A DNA stretch of 64,000 nt from Pseudomonadota bacterium. GTDB taxonomy: Bacteria > Pseudomonadota > Gammaproteobacteria > Burkholderiales > Burkholderiaceae_B. The stretch spans positions 1 to 64,000 of the forward strand of contig JAEXOO010000029.1 in the NCBI GenBank assembly GCA_023439305.1. The letters run 5' to 3'. Below the pieces are notes generated by a model that was not told the origin of the DNA, did no database searches, and saw only the letters and a list, made by a program, of their open reading frames with translations. This document shows positions 33,556 to 43,534 of the stretch, one piece after another (the stretch's first letter is position 1; each line of letters begins with the position of its first letter). Both the position numbers and the translations under genes were made by a program.

Positions 33556-34016
33556 GCCGCTACCGCCTGAACCTCTTTATCCATCCCGAACACGCCAAGC
33601 GCCTGGATGAGCTGGCCGCCAAGAAAGGCGTATCCAAGTCATCCATCGTGGCGGCGGCGCTGGCGTCCTGGCTTTCGCCCGATGCCGGCGACCAGCGCGA
33701 AGCGGCGATGGCCAAGCGACTGGATCGGCTATCTCGCCAGTTTGAGCGGCTGGAGCGTGACCAAAACATCCAGATCGAAACACTGGCGCTGTTCGTGCGT
33801 TACTACCTGACCGTCAGCACGCCGGTTCCCGAAGCCCATCAGGATGCGGCTCGCGCCCAGGGCAAGGCGCGCTTTGAGCAATTCGTCGAACAGCTTGGCC
33901 GCCACCTGATGCGCGGTCGCAGTCTGGTGCGCGATGTAGTGGAGGAACTGCACCCCGACCCTGTGCGCCTGGATGACACTACGACCGCGTTCGAGCAGCA
34001 GGAGCGCGTGTCATGA
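33552..34016 (+). CDS. Ribbon-helix-helix DNA-binding protein of the tra/trb operon
   Basis: The 154-residue protein has an N-terminal ribbon-helix-helix (YRLNLFIHPEHAKRLDELAA, then SKSSIVAAALASWLS) and a coiled-coil-like middle. It lies between traG and trbB with 4-bp overlaps on both sides, as in Tn4371-type elements, and is annotated there as a CopG-type protein. It has no link to copper. It may regulate the operon or assist the relaxosome; neither is shown. Confidence 0.85.
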   Translation: MSRYRLNLFIHPEHAKRLDELAAKKGVSKSSIVAAALASWLSPDAGDQREAAMAKRLDRLSRQFERLERDQNIQIETLALFVRYYLTVSTPVPEAHQDAARAQGKARFEQFVEQLGRHLMRGRSLVRDVVEELHPDPVRLDDTTTAFEQQERVS

Positions 34017-35041
34017 GTGCCGTTCCGAAATCATCAATTGCCGTCGCGCTGAATCGCCGCATTCAGATGTTGCGCACCGCGATGGGGCCGGTGATCGCCG
34101 AGGCGCTGGAAGACCCCGACGTAGTGGAAATCATGCTTAACCCCGACCGCTCGCTCTGGGTGGATCGTCTCTCCACCGGCCGGGCGCCGCTGGGCCTGGA
34201 ACTGTCTGAAGCGGATGGCGAGCGGATTATCCGCCTGGTCGCTGCGCATGTTGGCGCGGAAGTGCATCGCGGCCAGCCGCTTCTGACCGCCGAACTGCCC
34301 GAAACCGGCGAACGCTTCGAGGGTATCTTGCCGCCCGCCGCGCCCGGCCCGGCCTTCGCGCTGCGCAAGCGCGCCGTGGGCGTGATTCCGCTGGACCGTT
34401 ACATCGCCGACGGCATGATGAGCACGGCGCAAGCCGACTTTCTGGTGAGAGCGGTCCGTGGGCGGCTGAATATCCTGATCGCGGGTGGCACCAGCACGGG
34501 TAAGACCACACTTGCCAATGCTTTGCTCGCTGAAATCGCCGCTACGGGCGACCGTGTGCTGGTGCTCGAAGACACGGTGGAGCTGCAATGCACGGCAAAC
34601 GATCATGTGCCGCTGCGCACACGCATGGGTGTGATCACGATGCAGGAACTCGTGCGCGCCACGATGCGGCTACGCCCCGACCGTGTGGTGGTCGGTGAGG
34701 TGCGTGGCGGTGAAGCGCTGGATCTCATCAAGGTCTGGGGTACGGGTCACCCCGGCGGTATCGCCACCATCCACGCGGGTTCTGCCGTGGGTGCGCTCTT
34801 ACGCCTGGAGCAACTGATTCTGGAAGTGGCGGTGAACCCACCGCGCGCTCTGATCGCCGAGGCGGTCAATGTCGTCATCTACATCGCTGGTCGCGGACGC
34901 AAGCGCCGTATCGAAAGTATCGCCCGCGTGGCCGGCTTTGACGGCACGGGCTACCAACTGGTCGATGCGCTGGAAACGCCATTGTCCGAGCCATCGCTTG
35001 CTTCTTTTCCATCCTCTGATCTGCCTGGAGACTCGTTATGA
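34013..35041 (+). CDS. trbB: Conjugal transfer ATPase TrbB (VirB11 family)
   Basis: The 342-residue hexameric ATPase has Walker A GGTSTGKTTLANAL at about 157-170, an Asp box VLVLEDTVELQ, and a Walker B region RPDRVVVGEVRGGEALDLI with the HPGGIATIHA His box. It powers pilus assembly and substrate transfer on the cytoplasmic side. The gene overlaps trbC by 4 bp. Confidence 0.94.
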   Translation: MSAVPKSSIAVALNRRIQMLRTAMGPVIAEALEDPDVVEIMLNPDRSLWVDRLSTGRAPLGLELSEADGERIIRLVAAHVGAEVHRGQPLLTAELPETGERFEGILPPAAPGPAFALRKRAVGVIPLDRYIADGMMSTAQADFLVRAVRGRLNILIAGGTSTGKTTLANALLAEIAATGDRVLVLEDTVELQCTANDHVPLRTRMGVITMQELVRATMRLRPDRVVVGEVRGGEALDLIKVWGTGHPGGIATIHAGSAVGALLRLEQLILEVAVNPPRALIAEAVNVVIYIAGRGRKRRIESIARVAGFDGTGYQLVDALETPLSEPSLASFPSSDLPGDSL

Positions 35042-35415
35042 CGTCTGTTAATGCCTTCCGTATGTGCATTGTTCCCCTTGTCGCTGTGACGCGGTGGCGT
35101 CGCCTTGCCCACCCTGTGGTGCAAGGGCTGCTGCTGGCCGTACTGCTGATGTCGGCGGCTGGTGCAGCGCAGGCTGCTGGTTCCTCCATGCCCTGGGAGG
35201 GGCCACTGCAATCCATTCTGGAGTCCATACAGGGGCCGGTGGCGCGCATCGTGGCTGTCATCATCATTATCGCCACGGGTCTGGCACTCGCCTTTGGTGA
35301 CACCAGCGGCGGCTTTCGCAAGCTGATTCAAATCGTCTTCGGCCTGTCCATCGCGTTTGCCGCATCGTCGTTCTTTTTGTCGTTCTTTTCATTCTCCGGC
35401 GGGGCCGTCGTATGA
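35038..35415 (+). CDS. trbC: Conjugative pilin TrbC (VirB2 family)
   Basis: The 125-residue prepilin has a long signal region (LLLAVLLMSAAGAAQAAG), then two hydrophobic segments (IVAVIIIIATGLALAF and LSIAFAASSFFLSFFSF) separated by a short basic loop, as expected for a VirB2/TrbC pilin. It sits between trbB and trbD. Confidence 0.9.
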   Translation: MTSVNAFRMCIVPLVAVTRWRRLAHPVVQGLLLAVLLMSAAGAAQAAGSSMPWEGPLQSILESIQGPVARIVAVIIIIATGLALAFGDTSGGFRKLIQIVFGLSIAFAASSFFLSFFSFSGGAVV

Positions 35416-35696
35416 ATACGGACATCGAAGGCGCTCCCAGCTTCGCCGCTGGGTTTGAGGTGCCGCTGCATCGTTCGCTGACTGAACCGATTTTGATGGG
35501 CGGCGCACCGCGTACCGTGGCGATTGCAAACGGCACGCTGGCCGCTGCCGTGGGGCTGGGCTTGCAACTATGGATTCCAGGTGTGGTGCTCTGGATCGTT
35601 GGCCATTCCCTGGCGGTATGGGGCGCGCGTGTTGACCCGCAGTTCATGCAGGTTTTTGCCCGCCACATCAAACATAAAACGCTGTTGGATGTGTGA
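35412..35696 (+). CDS. trbD: Conjugal transfer protein TrbD (VirB3 family)
   Basis: The 94-residue protein begins with a polar region (EVPLHRSLTEPILMGGAP), has a hydrophobic hairpin (about 42-70) and a charged tail ending KHKTLLDV. This matches VirB3/TrbD, an inner-membrane component next to the TrbE ATPase. The gene overlaps trbC by 4 bp. Confidence 0.9.
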   Translation: MNTDIEGAPSFAAGFEVPLHRSLTEPILMGGAPRTVAIANGTLAAAVGLGLQLWIPGVVLWIVGHSLAVWGARVDPQFMQVFARHIKHKTLLDV

Positions 35697-35708
35697 GGAG
35701 ATGATGCC

Positions 35709-38168
35709 ATGCTGAACCTTGCCGAATATCGTCAGCGCCCCGCATTGCTCGCCGACTGGCTGCCCTGGGCCGGATTGATCGCGCCCGGTGTGGTGCTGAA
35801 CAAGGATGGATCATTTCAGCGCACGTCATGCTTTCGCGGGCCGGATCTGGATAGCGCCATCCAAGGTGAGCTGATCGCGACTTCTGCCCGCTTGAATAAT
35901 GCGTTGCGCCGTCTGGGGTCGGGCTGGGCGCTTTTTATCGAGGCCGAGCGTCGTCCAGCGGCAGACTATCCCCATTCGGACTTTCCTGAAAGCCTGTCCT
36001 GGCTGGTCGATCAGGAGCGCCGTGCTGCCTTCGAAGAGGCCGGGCATCACTTCGAGAGCGCCTATCACCTGACGCTCGTGTTTCTCCCGCCCGAGGAATC
36101 CCGCGCCCGCGCAGCGGGAATGCTCTATGAGAATCGTCCGGCAGAAGGGGTGGACTGGCGCGAACGGCTGGCTGCCTTCGTAGCGGAAACGGATCGCGTC
36201 TTTGATCTGCTCGATGGTGTGATGCCGGAAATTTCCTGGCTGGGTGACGGCCAGACGCTGACCTACCTGCATTCCACCATCTCGACACGGCGTTACCGCA
36301 TCGGCGTACCGGAAGTTCCGTTTCACCTTGATGCACTACTGACTGACTCCGCGTTGGTGGGTGGGCTGGCTCCGACGCTGGGTGATGCGCATCTGCGGGT
36401 GGTGTCGGTGCGAGGCTTTCCGACTTCCACCTGGCCGGGCATTTTGGATGACCTGAACCGGCTTGGCTTTGCTTATCGCTGGAGTACGCGCTTTATCTGT
36501 ATGGACAAAGCCGAGGCGGAAAAGGAGCTGCGCCGCCTACGCCGTCAATGGTTCGCCAAGCGCAAGAACGTTGTGGCGCTGCTCCGGGAAACGATTTTCC
36601 AGCAGGAGTCACCGCTGGTTGATACCGATGCCAGCAACAAGGCCGCCGATGCGGACGCCGCCTTGCAGGAGTTGGGCAGCGACCAAGTTGCCTTCGGGTA
36701 TGTCACTACCACCGTGGCGGTGCTGGACACCGACCCCGCCGTGGCCGATGAAAAACTGCGCATGATTGAGCGCGTCATTCAGGGCAGGGGCTTTGTGACG
36801 ATTCCCGAGACCTTGAACGCTGTGGATGCCTGGTTGTCCTCCATTCCCGGCAATGCCTATGCCAACGTGCGGCAACCCATTGTGTCTACATTGAATCTGG
36901 CCCATATGATGCCAGTGTCTGCGGTGTGGGCCGGGCCACAGAAAAATGAGCATCTGGATGGGCCGCCGCTCATTGTCACGCGCACAGAAGGCGCGACGCC
37001 ATTCCGGCTGGTGACGCATATTGGCGATGTGGGCCATACCCTGGTTGCCGGGCCGACTGGCATGGGCAAGTCGGTATTGCTGGCCGTCCTGGCCAAGCAA
37101 TTTCGCCGGTATCCCGGTTCGCGCATCTTCGCTTTTGACATGGGCCGCTCGATGCGCGCCACCATTTTAGGTCTGGCGGGCGAGCACTATGACCTTGGCA
37201 ATGATGGCGAGATCGCCTTTCAGCCGCTGGCACGCATCGACCATGAAGGCTACCGCACCTGGGCGGCGGAATGGATTGAGGGCCGCTTGCTGCACGAAGG
37301 TATGGCCGTCAGCCCCGACGACAAGGCTGCCATCTGGTCGGCGCTGGGGAGTCTGGCGGGTGCGCCGGTGGAGCAGCGCACGTTGACGGGCTTTTCCGTA
37401 CTGCTGCAATCGAACACGCTGCGCCAGGCGCTTGCGCCCTATGTGCTGGGCGGTGCGCACGGCAAGTTGCTGGACGCTGACCATGACCGGCTGGGTATGG
37501 CTGACGTGCAGGGCTTCGAGATGGAAGAGCTGATGCACAGCCCCGCCGCCGTGCAGGCGGTGCTGCGCTATCTGTTCGCAAGGTTTGACGAACGCTTTGA
37601 TGGCGCGCCAACCCTTCTGATTCTGGATGAGGCATGGCTGTTTTTGGATGAACCGTCTTTTGCCGCCCGTATCCGTCAGTGGTTGAAGACCCTGCGCAAG
37701 AAAAATGTCTCGGTGATCTTTGCTACGCAGTCGCTGGCCGACATCAAGGATTCGAGCATTGCGCCAGCGATTATCGAAAGCTGCGCGAGCCGCATCTTCT
37801 TGCCCAACCCGCAGGCAACGGAGCCGCAGATTCGCACGATCTATGAAGGCTTCGGCCTGAACACCCGACAGATCGAGATTGTGGCCACCGCCCAACCCAA
37901 GCGCGACTACTACTACCAGTCGCGTCTGGGCAACCGCCTGTTCGATCTTGACCTCGGGCCGGCCACGCTGGCCTTTGCGGGGGCATCCACCCCGCAGGAT
38001 CAGCGCGACATCGACCGCATCCTGCTGGACGCCGGCGTACCTGGCTTTGCGGATGCCTGGTTGCGCCATCGCGGTCTGGACTGGGCCGCCAACCTGTTGC
38101 CCGAGTTTCCCGGCTTCGCACCTTCAGTCACTGCCGTTGCTTCTCACCTACAGGAGAATCTGCTATGA
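35709..38168 (+). CDS. trbE: Conjugal transfer ATPase TrbE (VirB4 family)
   Basis: The 819-residue protein is the largest secretion ATPase. Walker A is AGPTGMGKSVLLAVL at about 445-459 and Walker B is TLLILDEAWLFLDE at about 636-649. A conserved SLADIKDSSIAPAIIESC follows. It supplies energy for pilus building and DNA transfer. It has its own GAGGAG ribosome site and overlaps trbJ by 4 bp. Confidence 0.94.
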   Translation: MLNLAEYRQRPALLADWLPWAGLIAPGVVLNKDGSFQRTSCFRGPDLDSAIQGELIATSARLNNALRRLGSGWALFIEAERRPAADYPHSDFPESLSWLVDQERRAAFEEAGHHFESAYHLTLVFLPPEESRARAAGMLYENRPAEGVDWRERLAAFVAETDRVFDLLDGVMPEISWLGDGQTLTYLHSTISTRRYRIGVPEVPFHLDALLTDSALVGGLAPTLGDAHLRVVSVRGFPTSTWPGILDDLNRLGFAYRWSTRFICMDKAEAEKELRRLRRQWFAKRKNVVALLRETIFQQESPLVDTDASNKAADADAALQELGSDQVAFGYVTTTVAVLDTDPAVADEKLRMIERVIQGRGFVTIPETLNAVDAWLSSIPGNAYANVRQPIVSTLNLAHMMPVSAVWAGPQKNEHLDGPPLIVTRTEGATPFRLVTHIGDVGHTLVAGPTGMGKSVLLAVLAKQFRRYPGSRIFAFDMGRSMRATILGLAGEHYDLGNDGEIAFQPLARIDHEGYRTWAAEWIEGRLLHEGMAVSPDDKAAIWSALGSLAGAPVEQRTLTGFSVLLQSNTLRQALAPYVLGGAHGKLLDADHDRLGMADVQGFEMEELMHSPAAVQAVLRYLFARFDERFDGAPTLLILDEAWLFLDEPSFAARIRQWLKTLRKKNVSVIFATQSLADIKDSSIAPAIIESCASRIFLPNPQATEPQIRTIYEGFGLNTRQIEIVATAQPKRDYYYQSRLGNRLFDLDLGPATLAFAGASTPQDQRDIDRILLDAGVPGFADAWLRHRGLDWAANLLPEFPGFAPSVTAVASHLQENLL

Positions 38169-38905
38169 AAACTCGCATGCTATCTGTATCGCTTGCTGCC
38201 GTTCTTTCGGCGTCATTACTCACCGCTTCGCCCGCTTGGGCCTGGAAAACGGTCTTTGACCCATCCAACTATACGCAGAACACGCTGACCGCCGTTCGTA
38301 CACTGCAGCAGATCAACAACCAGATCAACCAGCTTCAGAACGAGGCCCAGATGTTGATGAATCAGGCCCGCAATCTGGCGAGCCTGGATTTCAATGTCGT
38401 CAACCGTCTGCGCACCACGCTTGCCGCCACCGAGCGCCTGATCGGCGAGGCGCAAGGGCTCAGTTACGAGGTGGCGAATATGGATCAGGAGTTTGCGCGC
38501 TTGTATCCCGACCAGTATGCCGCCACTGTGAGCGGCGACAGCATGGCTCAGGATGCCCGTGAGCGCTGGAAGAATACGTTGAATGGCCTGCATACCGCCA
38601 TGCGGGTGCAGGCCCAAGCCTCGCAGAACCTGCGCGACGATGAAAGCACGCTGGCCGATCTGGTGAATCAAAGCCAGTCGGCGCAAGGCGCGTTGCAGGC
38701 TATGCAAGCGACCAACCAGCTTCTGGCCTTGCAGGCCAAGCAGGACATCCAGGCGCAACAGCTTCAGATCACCCAGGACCGCGCCGCCTCATTGGAGCTG
38801 GCACGCCAGGCGGCGGCGACCGAGCGCGCCCGTGAAGTGCGCCAGCGCTTTCAGGGCAGCGGCACGCCGTATACGCCGCAAGCCGTGAATTTCTACGGCA
38901 ACTGA
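38165..38905 (+). CDS. trbJ: Conjugal transfer protein TrbJ (VirB5 family)
   Basis: The 246-residue exported protein has a signal peptide ending SPAWA and long amphipathic helices rich in Gln and Asn (QQINNQINQLQNEAQMLMNQ). This is typical of TrbJ/VirB5 minor pilins that sit at the pilus tip. It starts at the trbE stop with AGGAGAA upstream. Confidence 0.9.
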   Translation: MKTRMLSVSLAAVLSASLLTASPAWAWKTVFDPSNYTQNTLTAVRTLQQINNQINQLQNEAQMLMNQARNLASLDFNVVNRLRTTLAATERLIGEAQGLSYEVANMDQEFARLYPDQYAATVSGDSMAQDARERWKNTLNGLHTAMRVQAQASQNLRDDESTLADLVNQSQSAQGALQAMQATNQLLALQAKQDIQAQQLQITQDRAASLELARQAAATERAREVRQRFQGSGTPYTPQAVNFYGN

Positions 38906-38921
38906 TCGGAGCGCTTGAACC

Positions 38922-40172
38922 ATGAATGACGTGGCGGTGATCGACCGTTTTCTCGCTACCTTTGCGCAGTACATCGACTCGGGGTTCGGGCTGCTGCAAG
39001 GCGATGTGGCGTTTCTCACTGCTACGCTCATCGTGATCGACATGACGCTGGCCGGCCTGTTCTGGGCGATGAATCATGCCAGTGGCCAGGGCGACGACGT
39101 GATCGCCAAGCTGCTGCGCAAGGTACTTTATGTCGGGGCATTTGCCTACATCATCGGCAACTTCAATGTGCTGGCTGGCATCCTGTTCCGTTCTTTCGCT
39201 GGGCTGGGCCTGATCGCTTCAGGCTCGTCGCTCACGATGGGCAACTTCTTGCAGCCGGGACGGCTGGCGAAAACTGGTATTGATGCCGCCGCGCCCATTT
39301 TGGAACAAATCGGCGACATGGCAGGATTTCCCGAGGTGTTCACCAATATCGACCCAATCGTGGTGATGTTTCTCGCCTGGATGGTGGTGGTGCTGAGTTT
39401 CTTCGTGCTGGCGATTCAGCTTTTCGTGACCTTGATCGAGTTCAAGCTGACCACGCTTGCCGGCTTCGTGCTGGTGCCTTTTGCACTCTGGAATAAGACC
39501 TCATTTCTTGCCGAGAAGGTACTGGGCAATGTGGTGTCCTCCGGCGTCAAGGTGCTGGTGCTGGCTGTGATTGTCGGTATTGGTAGCGGCTTGTTTTCTG
39601 AGTTCCAGGTACATCCCGAAGAGCCGTCCGTCGACTATGCGCTGGTCATCATGCTGGCGTCGCTCTCTTTGTTGGCGTTGGGGATCTTCGGGCCGGGCAT
39701 CGCGACGGGGCTCGTTTCCGGCGGCCCGCAGTTGGGCGCAGGCTCCATGGCCGGTGCCGCCGTGGGTGCGGTTGGAACTGCTGTTGCCATCGGTGCAGCC
39801 GCCACGGGAGTGGGTGGGGCGGTGGCGGCGGGGGCACGCATGGTTCCGGGCGCCGCCCGCATGGCTTCCGGCGCGGCTCGATCCATCGGTTCGAGCGCGG
39901 GCAGCATCCGGTCTGCTTTTCAGACGGGTGCAGCGGCGGGTGGTGGCCTTAAAGGAGCGGCGGGGGCAACCCCTGCTTCTGGTGCCGAGGCAAGCGCATC
40001 CGGTGGAGCGTCCACCGAGACAGCCAGCGCCCCTGCCCAACCGGCATGGGCTAAGCGCCTGCACCGCCGACAACAACTGACGCAAGCCGCCACGACCACT
40101 GCCCACGCGCTGCGCGGTGGGGATGGCGGCGGCGCGGGCCAAGGCCCAAGCCTGCGTGATTCCGATTCATAA
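38922..40172 (+). CDS. trbL: Conjugal transfer protein TrbL (VirB6 family)
   Basis: The 416-residue protein has five or six membrane helices in the first 270 residues, the core of TrbL/VirB6 channel proteins. From about 280 on it is a low-complexity Ala/Gly/Ser-rich tail, common and variable in this family. No trbK lies before it. Confidence 0.92.
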   Translation: MNDVAVIDRFLATFAQYIDSGFGLLQGDVAFLTATLIVIDMTLAGLFWAMNHASGQGDDVIAKLLRKVLYVGAFAYIIGNFNVLAGILFRSFAGLGLIASGSSLTMGNFLQPGRLAKTGIDAAAPILEQIGDMAGFPEVFTNIDPIVVMFLAWMVVVLSFFVLAIQLFVTLIEFKLTTLAGFVLVPFALWNKTSFLAEKVLGNVVSSGVKVLVLAVIVGIGSGLFSEFQVHPEEPSVDYALVIMLASLSLLALGIFGPGIATGLVSGGPQLGAGSMAGAAVGAVGTAVAIGAAATGVGGAVAAGARMVPGAARMASGAARSIGSSAGSIRSAFQTGAAAGGGLKGAAGATPASGAEASASGGASTETASAPAQPAWAKRLHRRQQLTQAATTTAHALRGGDGGGAGQGPSLRDSDS

Positions 40173-40183
40173 GGGGAACCCTC

Positions 40184-40888
40184 ATGCGTTTCAAACGACC
40201 GCTGGTGCGTTATGCCGAATCTCCGCAACCCGCCACACCTTACCAATCCGCCGCCCAGGTCTGGGACGACCGTATCGGCTCGGCGCGGGTGCAGGCCAGG
40301 AACTGGCGGTTGATGGCCTTTGGCTGCCTGTTGTTGGCGCTGCTCATGGCCAGCGGTCTGGTGTGGCGCTCGATGCAGTCCATCGTCACGCCCTATGTCG
40401 TGGAGGTGGATAACGCCGGCCAGGTGCGGGCCGTTGGGGAGGCGGCTTCGCCGTACCGGCCCAACGATGCACAAACCGCCCACCATATTGCCCGCTTCAT
40501 CACGTTGGTGCGCTCGCTCTCCATCGACCCCGTCGTGGTGCGCCAGAACTGGCTGGACGCCTACGACTACACCACGGACAAGGGGGCCGCTGTGCTGAAT
40601 GACTACGCACGGGTGAATGATCCCTTTACCCGCATTGGCAAAGAGTCCGTGACGGTGCAGATCACGAGTGTCGTGCGGGCGAGCGACACGTCCTTCAACG
40701 TGCGCTGGACAGAACGCCGCTACGTCAATGGCGCATCCGCAGGTCTGGAGCGTTGGACAGCGGTGGTGTCCATCGTGCATCAGCCGCCGCGCACCGAAGC
40801 GCGTTTGCGCAAGAACCCCCTGGGGCTTTACGTCAATGGCCTGTCGTGGAGCCGTGAACTTGATTCTTCTGAAGGAGCACAGCGATGA
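40184..40888 (+). CDS. trbF: Conjugal transfer protein TrbF (VirB8 family)
   Basis: The 234-residue protein has an N-terminal cytoplasmic segment, one membrane helix (WRLMAFGCLLLALLMASGLV, about 43-62) and a periplasmic NTF2-like VirB8 domain. It forms part of the inner-membrane channel. The gene overlaps trbG by 4 bp. Confidence 0.92.
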   Translation: MRFKRPLVRYAESPQPATPYQSAAQVWDDRIGSARVQARNWRLMAFGCLLLALLMASGLVWRSMQSIVTPYVVEVDNAGQVRAVGEAASPYRPNDAQTAHHIARFITLVRSLSIDPVVVRQNWLDAYDYTTDKGAAVLNDYARVNDPFTRIGKESVTVQITSVVRASDTSFNVRWTERRYVNGASAGLERWTAVVSIVHQPPRTEARLRKNPLGLYVNGLSWSRELDSSEGAQR

Positions 40889-41877
40889 TGCCGTCTTTGC
40901 GCTTTTACGCTTTTCCGTTGGCCCTGCTTGCCCTGGCGGGCTGCGCCACACAGGGCAAGCCGCCACCGGCCATCTCGCTCGATGAGCCGGTACAGGCTGA
41001 ACTGCTGCCCGAGCCGCCTAGCCCGGTCGAAGTGATCGCTGTGCCTGAACCCCTGGCACTGCCGGCGCAATTGAAACCCTTGCCGGGTACGGAGGGCGGC
41101 ACGTCCACGCCTGAACCCGCCGATGAAACCGTGCGGGTATCTCGCGCCAATGCCGAGGCTCGCGTTGCGCCGACCCGCGAGGGTTACGTCAATGCCATTC
41201 AGGTCTGGCCCTATAGCGACGGAGCACTCTATCAGGTCTATACCGGCGTGGGCCGCGTGACGGTGATCGCGCTGCAGCCAGGGGAGGAACTGGTCACGGT
41301 TGCCGCCGGTGACACCGTGCGCTGGATTGTTGGGGACACCTCCAGCGGCAGCGGCGCTGACTTGCGCGTGAACGTGCTGGTCAAGCCGATTCGGTCAGGT
41401 CTGAAGACGAACCTGGTCATCACCACCAGCCGCCGCACCTATCTGCTGGAACTGACTTCCACCGAAAAGACGTGGATGGCGTCGGTATCTTGGGAGTATC
41501 CAAAGGATCAGATGCTGGCCTTGCAGCGCCAGAATCAGGCAGCGCACGCCGGTGCGCCTGTTGATAGTGGGGTGGCGCTGGAACATCTGCGTTTCCGCTA
41601 TGCCGTCAGCGGCAGTAATCCACCTTGGAAGCCGCTGCGGGCCTTTGATGATGGGCAGAAGGTCTATATCCAGTTTCCGGCTGGCATCGAGCAAGGAGAG
41701 TTGCCTCCGCTCTTTGTGATCGGCGCTGAAGGCGACGGCCAACTGGTGAATTACCGCTTCCGCTCACCGTACTACATCGTGGATCGGCTCTTTGGTGCGG
41801 CTGAACTGCGCCTGGGCGGTGATCGGGGTGACGTGGTGCGCATTGAACGCACTGATGGTGTGACGCGGAGGAACTGA
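40885..41877 (+). CDS. trbG: Conjugal transfer protein TrbG (VirB9 family)
   Basis: The 330-residue protein has a lipoprotein-like signal (PLALLALAGCATQ), a Pro/Glu-rich linker, and the VirB9 domains with VNVLVKPIRSGLKTNLVITT and QKVYIQFPAGIEQGELPPLF. It builds the outer-membrane core ring with TrbI. A lipobox on TrbG instead of a separate VirB7 lipoprotein is notable. Confidence 0.92.
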   Translation: MMPSLRFYAFPLALLALAGCATQGKPPPAISLDEPVQAELLPEPPSPVEVIAVPEPLALPAQLKPLPGTEGGTSTPEPADETVRVSRANAEARVAPTREGYVNAIQVWPYSDGALYQVYTGVGRVTVIALQPGEELVTVAAGDTVRWIVGDTSSGSGADLRVNVLVKPIRSGLKTNLVITTSRRTYLLELTSTEKTWMASVSWEYPKDQMLALQRQNQAAHAGAPVDSGVALEHLRFRYAVSGSNPPWKPLRAFDDGQKVYIQFPAGIEQGELPPLFVIGAEGDGQLVNYRFRSPYYIVDRLFGAAELRLGGDRGDVVRIERTDGVTRRN

Positions 41878-41879
41878 AC

Positions 41880-43190
41880 ATGAGTGAGGAACGCGCACCC
41901 GATCCAGCCACGCCACAAGCGGCCGATAAAGTGCTCCCTGAAACCGTGGCGCTGCGCGCCCAGCCCCGGCCTGTGACGCGATTGAACCGGCGCACCTTGG
42001 CCTTGCTGGTGGGTGGGCTGTCGGTGGCGGTGCTGGGTGCCACAATCTGGTCGCTGCAACCCCAGCGACGCGGTGCAGGTACACAGACCGAGCTTTACAA
42101 CGTGGACCGGGTATCGAAGTCTGAAGGGCTTGACGCCTTGCCTGCGGACTACTCTATGCTGCCAACACCAGAAGTGCCACCCGATGTGCCGGAACTTGGC
42201 CCGCCTTTGCCCGGCGACTTGGGGCCGGCCATTGTGAATAGCCAGCAACCAGCGGTCGCCACGTACGCGCCGCCGGGCGTTGATGCTGAAGCTGCCGAAC
42301 GGGAAGCGCGGCGAAAAGAGGCAGAAGCGGCTGCTGCTTCGTCGGTGTTCTTCCGCACCGGCCAGGGGCAGTCTGGACAACCTGCGGCGACGACTGCACA
42401 CGCTATGCCTGTGGCTCCTGGCATGGACAACACATTGGCCGCCTTTGATCCGCTGGCGGCAGGCCCAGCTTCGACGGCAGCACAATCATCCGATCCCACT
42501 GCTGCACAGAACCGGCAAGACCAGAAAGAGGCGTTCTTGCAATCCGGCTCAGCGGAAACCCGTAATTCTGGCAACCTGCAAATGCCCGCGTCGCCATATC
42601 AGGTCATGGCCGGTACGGTGATCGCAGCCGCCTTGGTGACAGGCATCAAGTCAGATCTTCCGGGTGATGTCATCGGTACTGTCACAGAACCCGTCTATGA
42701 CTCCGCGACCGGCAAGTATCTGTTGATTCCGCAAGGCTCGCGCATCCTGGGCCGTTACAACAGCCAGGTCAGCTACGGCCAAAGCCGGGTACAGGTCGTG
42801 TGGCATCGGGTCATCCTGCCTGACACGTCCTCGCTCACACTGGATAACCTGATCGGCACCGACCCGGCGGGCTATGCCGGCTTGGAAGATGACGTGGACT
42901 GGCACTGGGGCCGCATCGTTGGCGGTGCGGTACTGACAACGCTGCTGGGTGTTGGCGCCGAGCTGGCCGCCCCGGAAAACCGCCAGGACGGCGACCGCAT
43001 CATCATCGCCGGGCGCGACAGCGCCCAGGACAGCATCAATCAGGTCGGCCAGGAAATGACCCGACGCAATATGAACATCCAGCCGACCCTGACCATTCGC
43101 GCAGGAATGCCCGTGCGAATCATCGTCAACCGGGACCTGGTGCTGCGGCCATACCAGCCATTGTTCTTCAACAAGGGAGTATCACAATGA
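41880..43190 (+). CDS. trbI: Conjugal transfer protein TrbI (VirB10 family)
   Basis: The 436-residue protein has a cytoplasmic N-terminus, one membrane helix (TLALLVGGLSVAVLGATIWS, about 41-60), a Pro/Ala-rich periplasmic linker, and the C-terminal VirB10 domain (about 240-430, with LLIPQGSRILGRYNSQVSYG). It spans from inner to outer membrane and senses energy from the ATPases. The gene overlaps the DUF2274 gene by 4 bp. Confidence 0.93.
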   Translation: MSEERAPDPATPQAADKVLPETVALRAQPRPVTRLNRRTLALLVGGLSVAVLGATIWSLQPQRRGAGTQTELYNVDRVSKSEGLDALPADYSMLPTPEVPPDVPELGPPLPGDLGPAIVNSQQPAVATYAPPGVDAEAAEREARRKEAEAAAASSVFFRTGQGQSGQPAATTAHAMPVAPGMDNTLAAFDPLAAGPASTAAQSSDPTAAQNRQDQKEAFLQSGSAETRNSGNLQMPASPYQVMAGTVIAAALVTGIKSDLPGDVIGTVTEPVYDSATGKYLLIPQGSRILGRYNSQVSYGQSRVQVVWHRVILPDTSSLTLDNLIGTDPAGYAGLEDDVDWHWGRIVGGAVLTTLLGVGAELAAPENRQDGDRIIIAGRDSAQDSINQVGQEMTRRNMNIQPTLTIRAGMPVRIIVNRDLVLRPYQPLFFNKGVSQ

Positions 43191-43447
43191 GCACCACCCG
43201 AAAGCTGCGGCTGGGGCCGCTGCCCAAGACTGAAACCGTTAAGGTGACCTTTACATGTCCGGCCAGTCTGAAAGCGGAGCTGGAGCGCTACGCTGCGCAG
43301 CATGCGCAGACGTATGGGGAGGCAGTTGATGCCGTGACATTGATTCCGCATATGCTGGAAGCGTTCATGGCCGGGGATCGAGGGTTTAGGAGGGGCGATA
43401 GGGGCAGGGTGGTGTCTTCGGCTGGGCCATCGTCGCGAACGGCTTGA
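43187..43447 (+). CDS. DUF2274 protein at the end of the trb operon
   Basis: The 86-residue protein starts MSTTRKLRLGPLPKTETVKV and has a ribbon-helix-helix-like middle (SLKAELERYAAQHAQTYGEA). DUF2274 is the usual last gene after trbI in Tn4371-type elements. Its function is unknown. No membrane segment or signal peptide is seen. Confidence 0.85.
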   Translation: MSTTRKLRLGPLPKTETVKVTFTCPASLKAELERYAAQHAQTYGEAVDAVTLIPHMLEAFMAGDRGFRRGDRGRVVSSAGPSSRTA

Positions 43448-43534
43448 TGTCAGTTCTTCTTATGGTGATGCACTACCTGAGCGTCAAACGTCGCCACATT
43501 GGTTATTGGATGTCAAGATGGTTACAATGAAGAA

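Noticed and set aside
33552..34016. Link of the ribbon-helix-helix CopG-type gene to copper resistance
   Set aside because: The name CopG here refers to the plasmid repressor fold. Its place in the tra/trb operon shows it belongs to conjugation.
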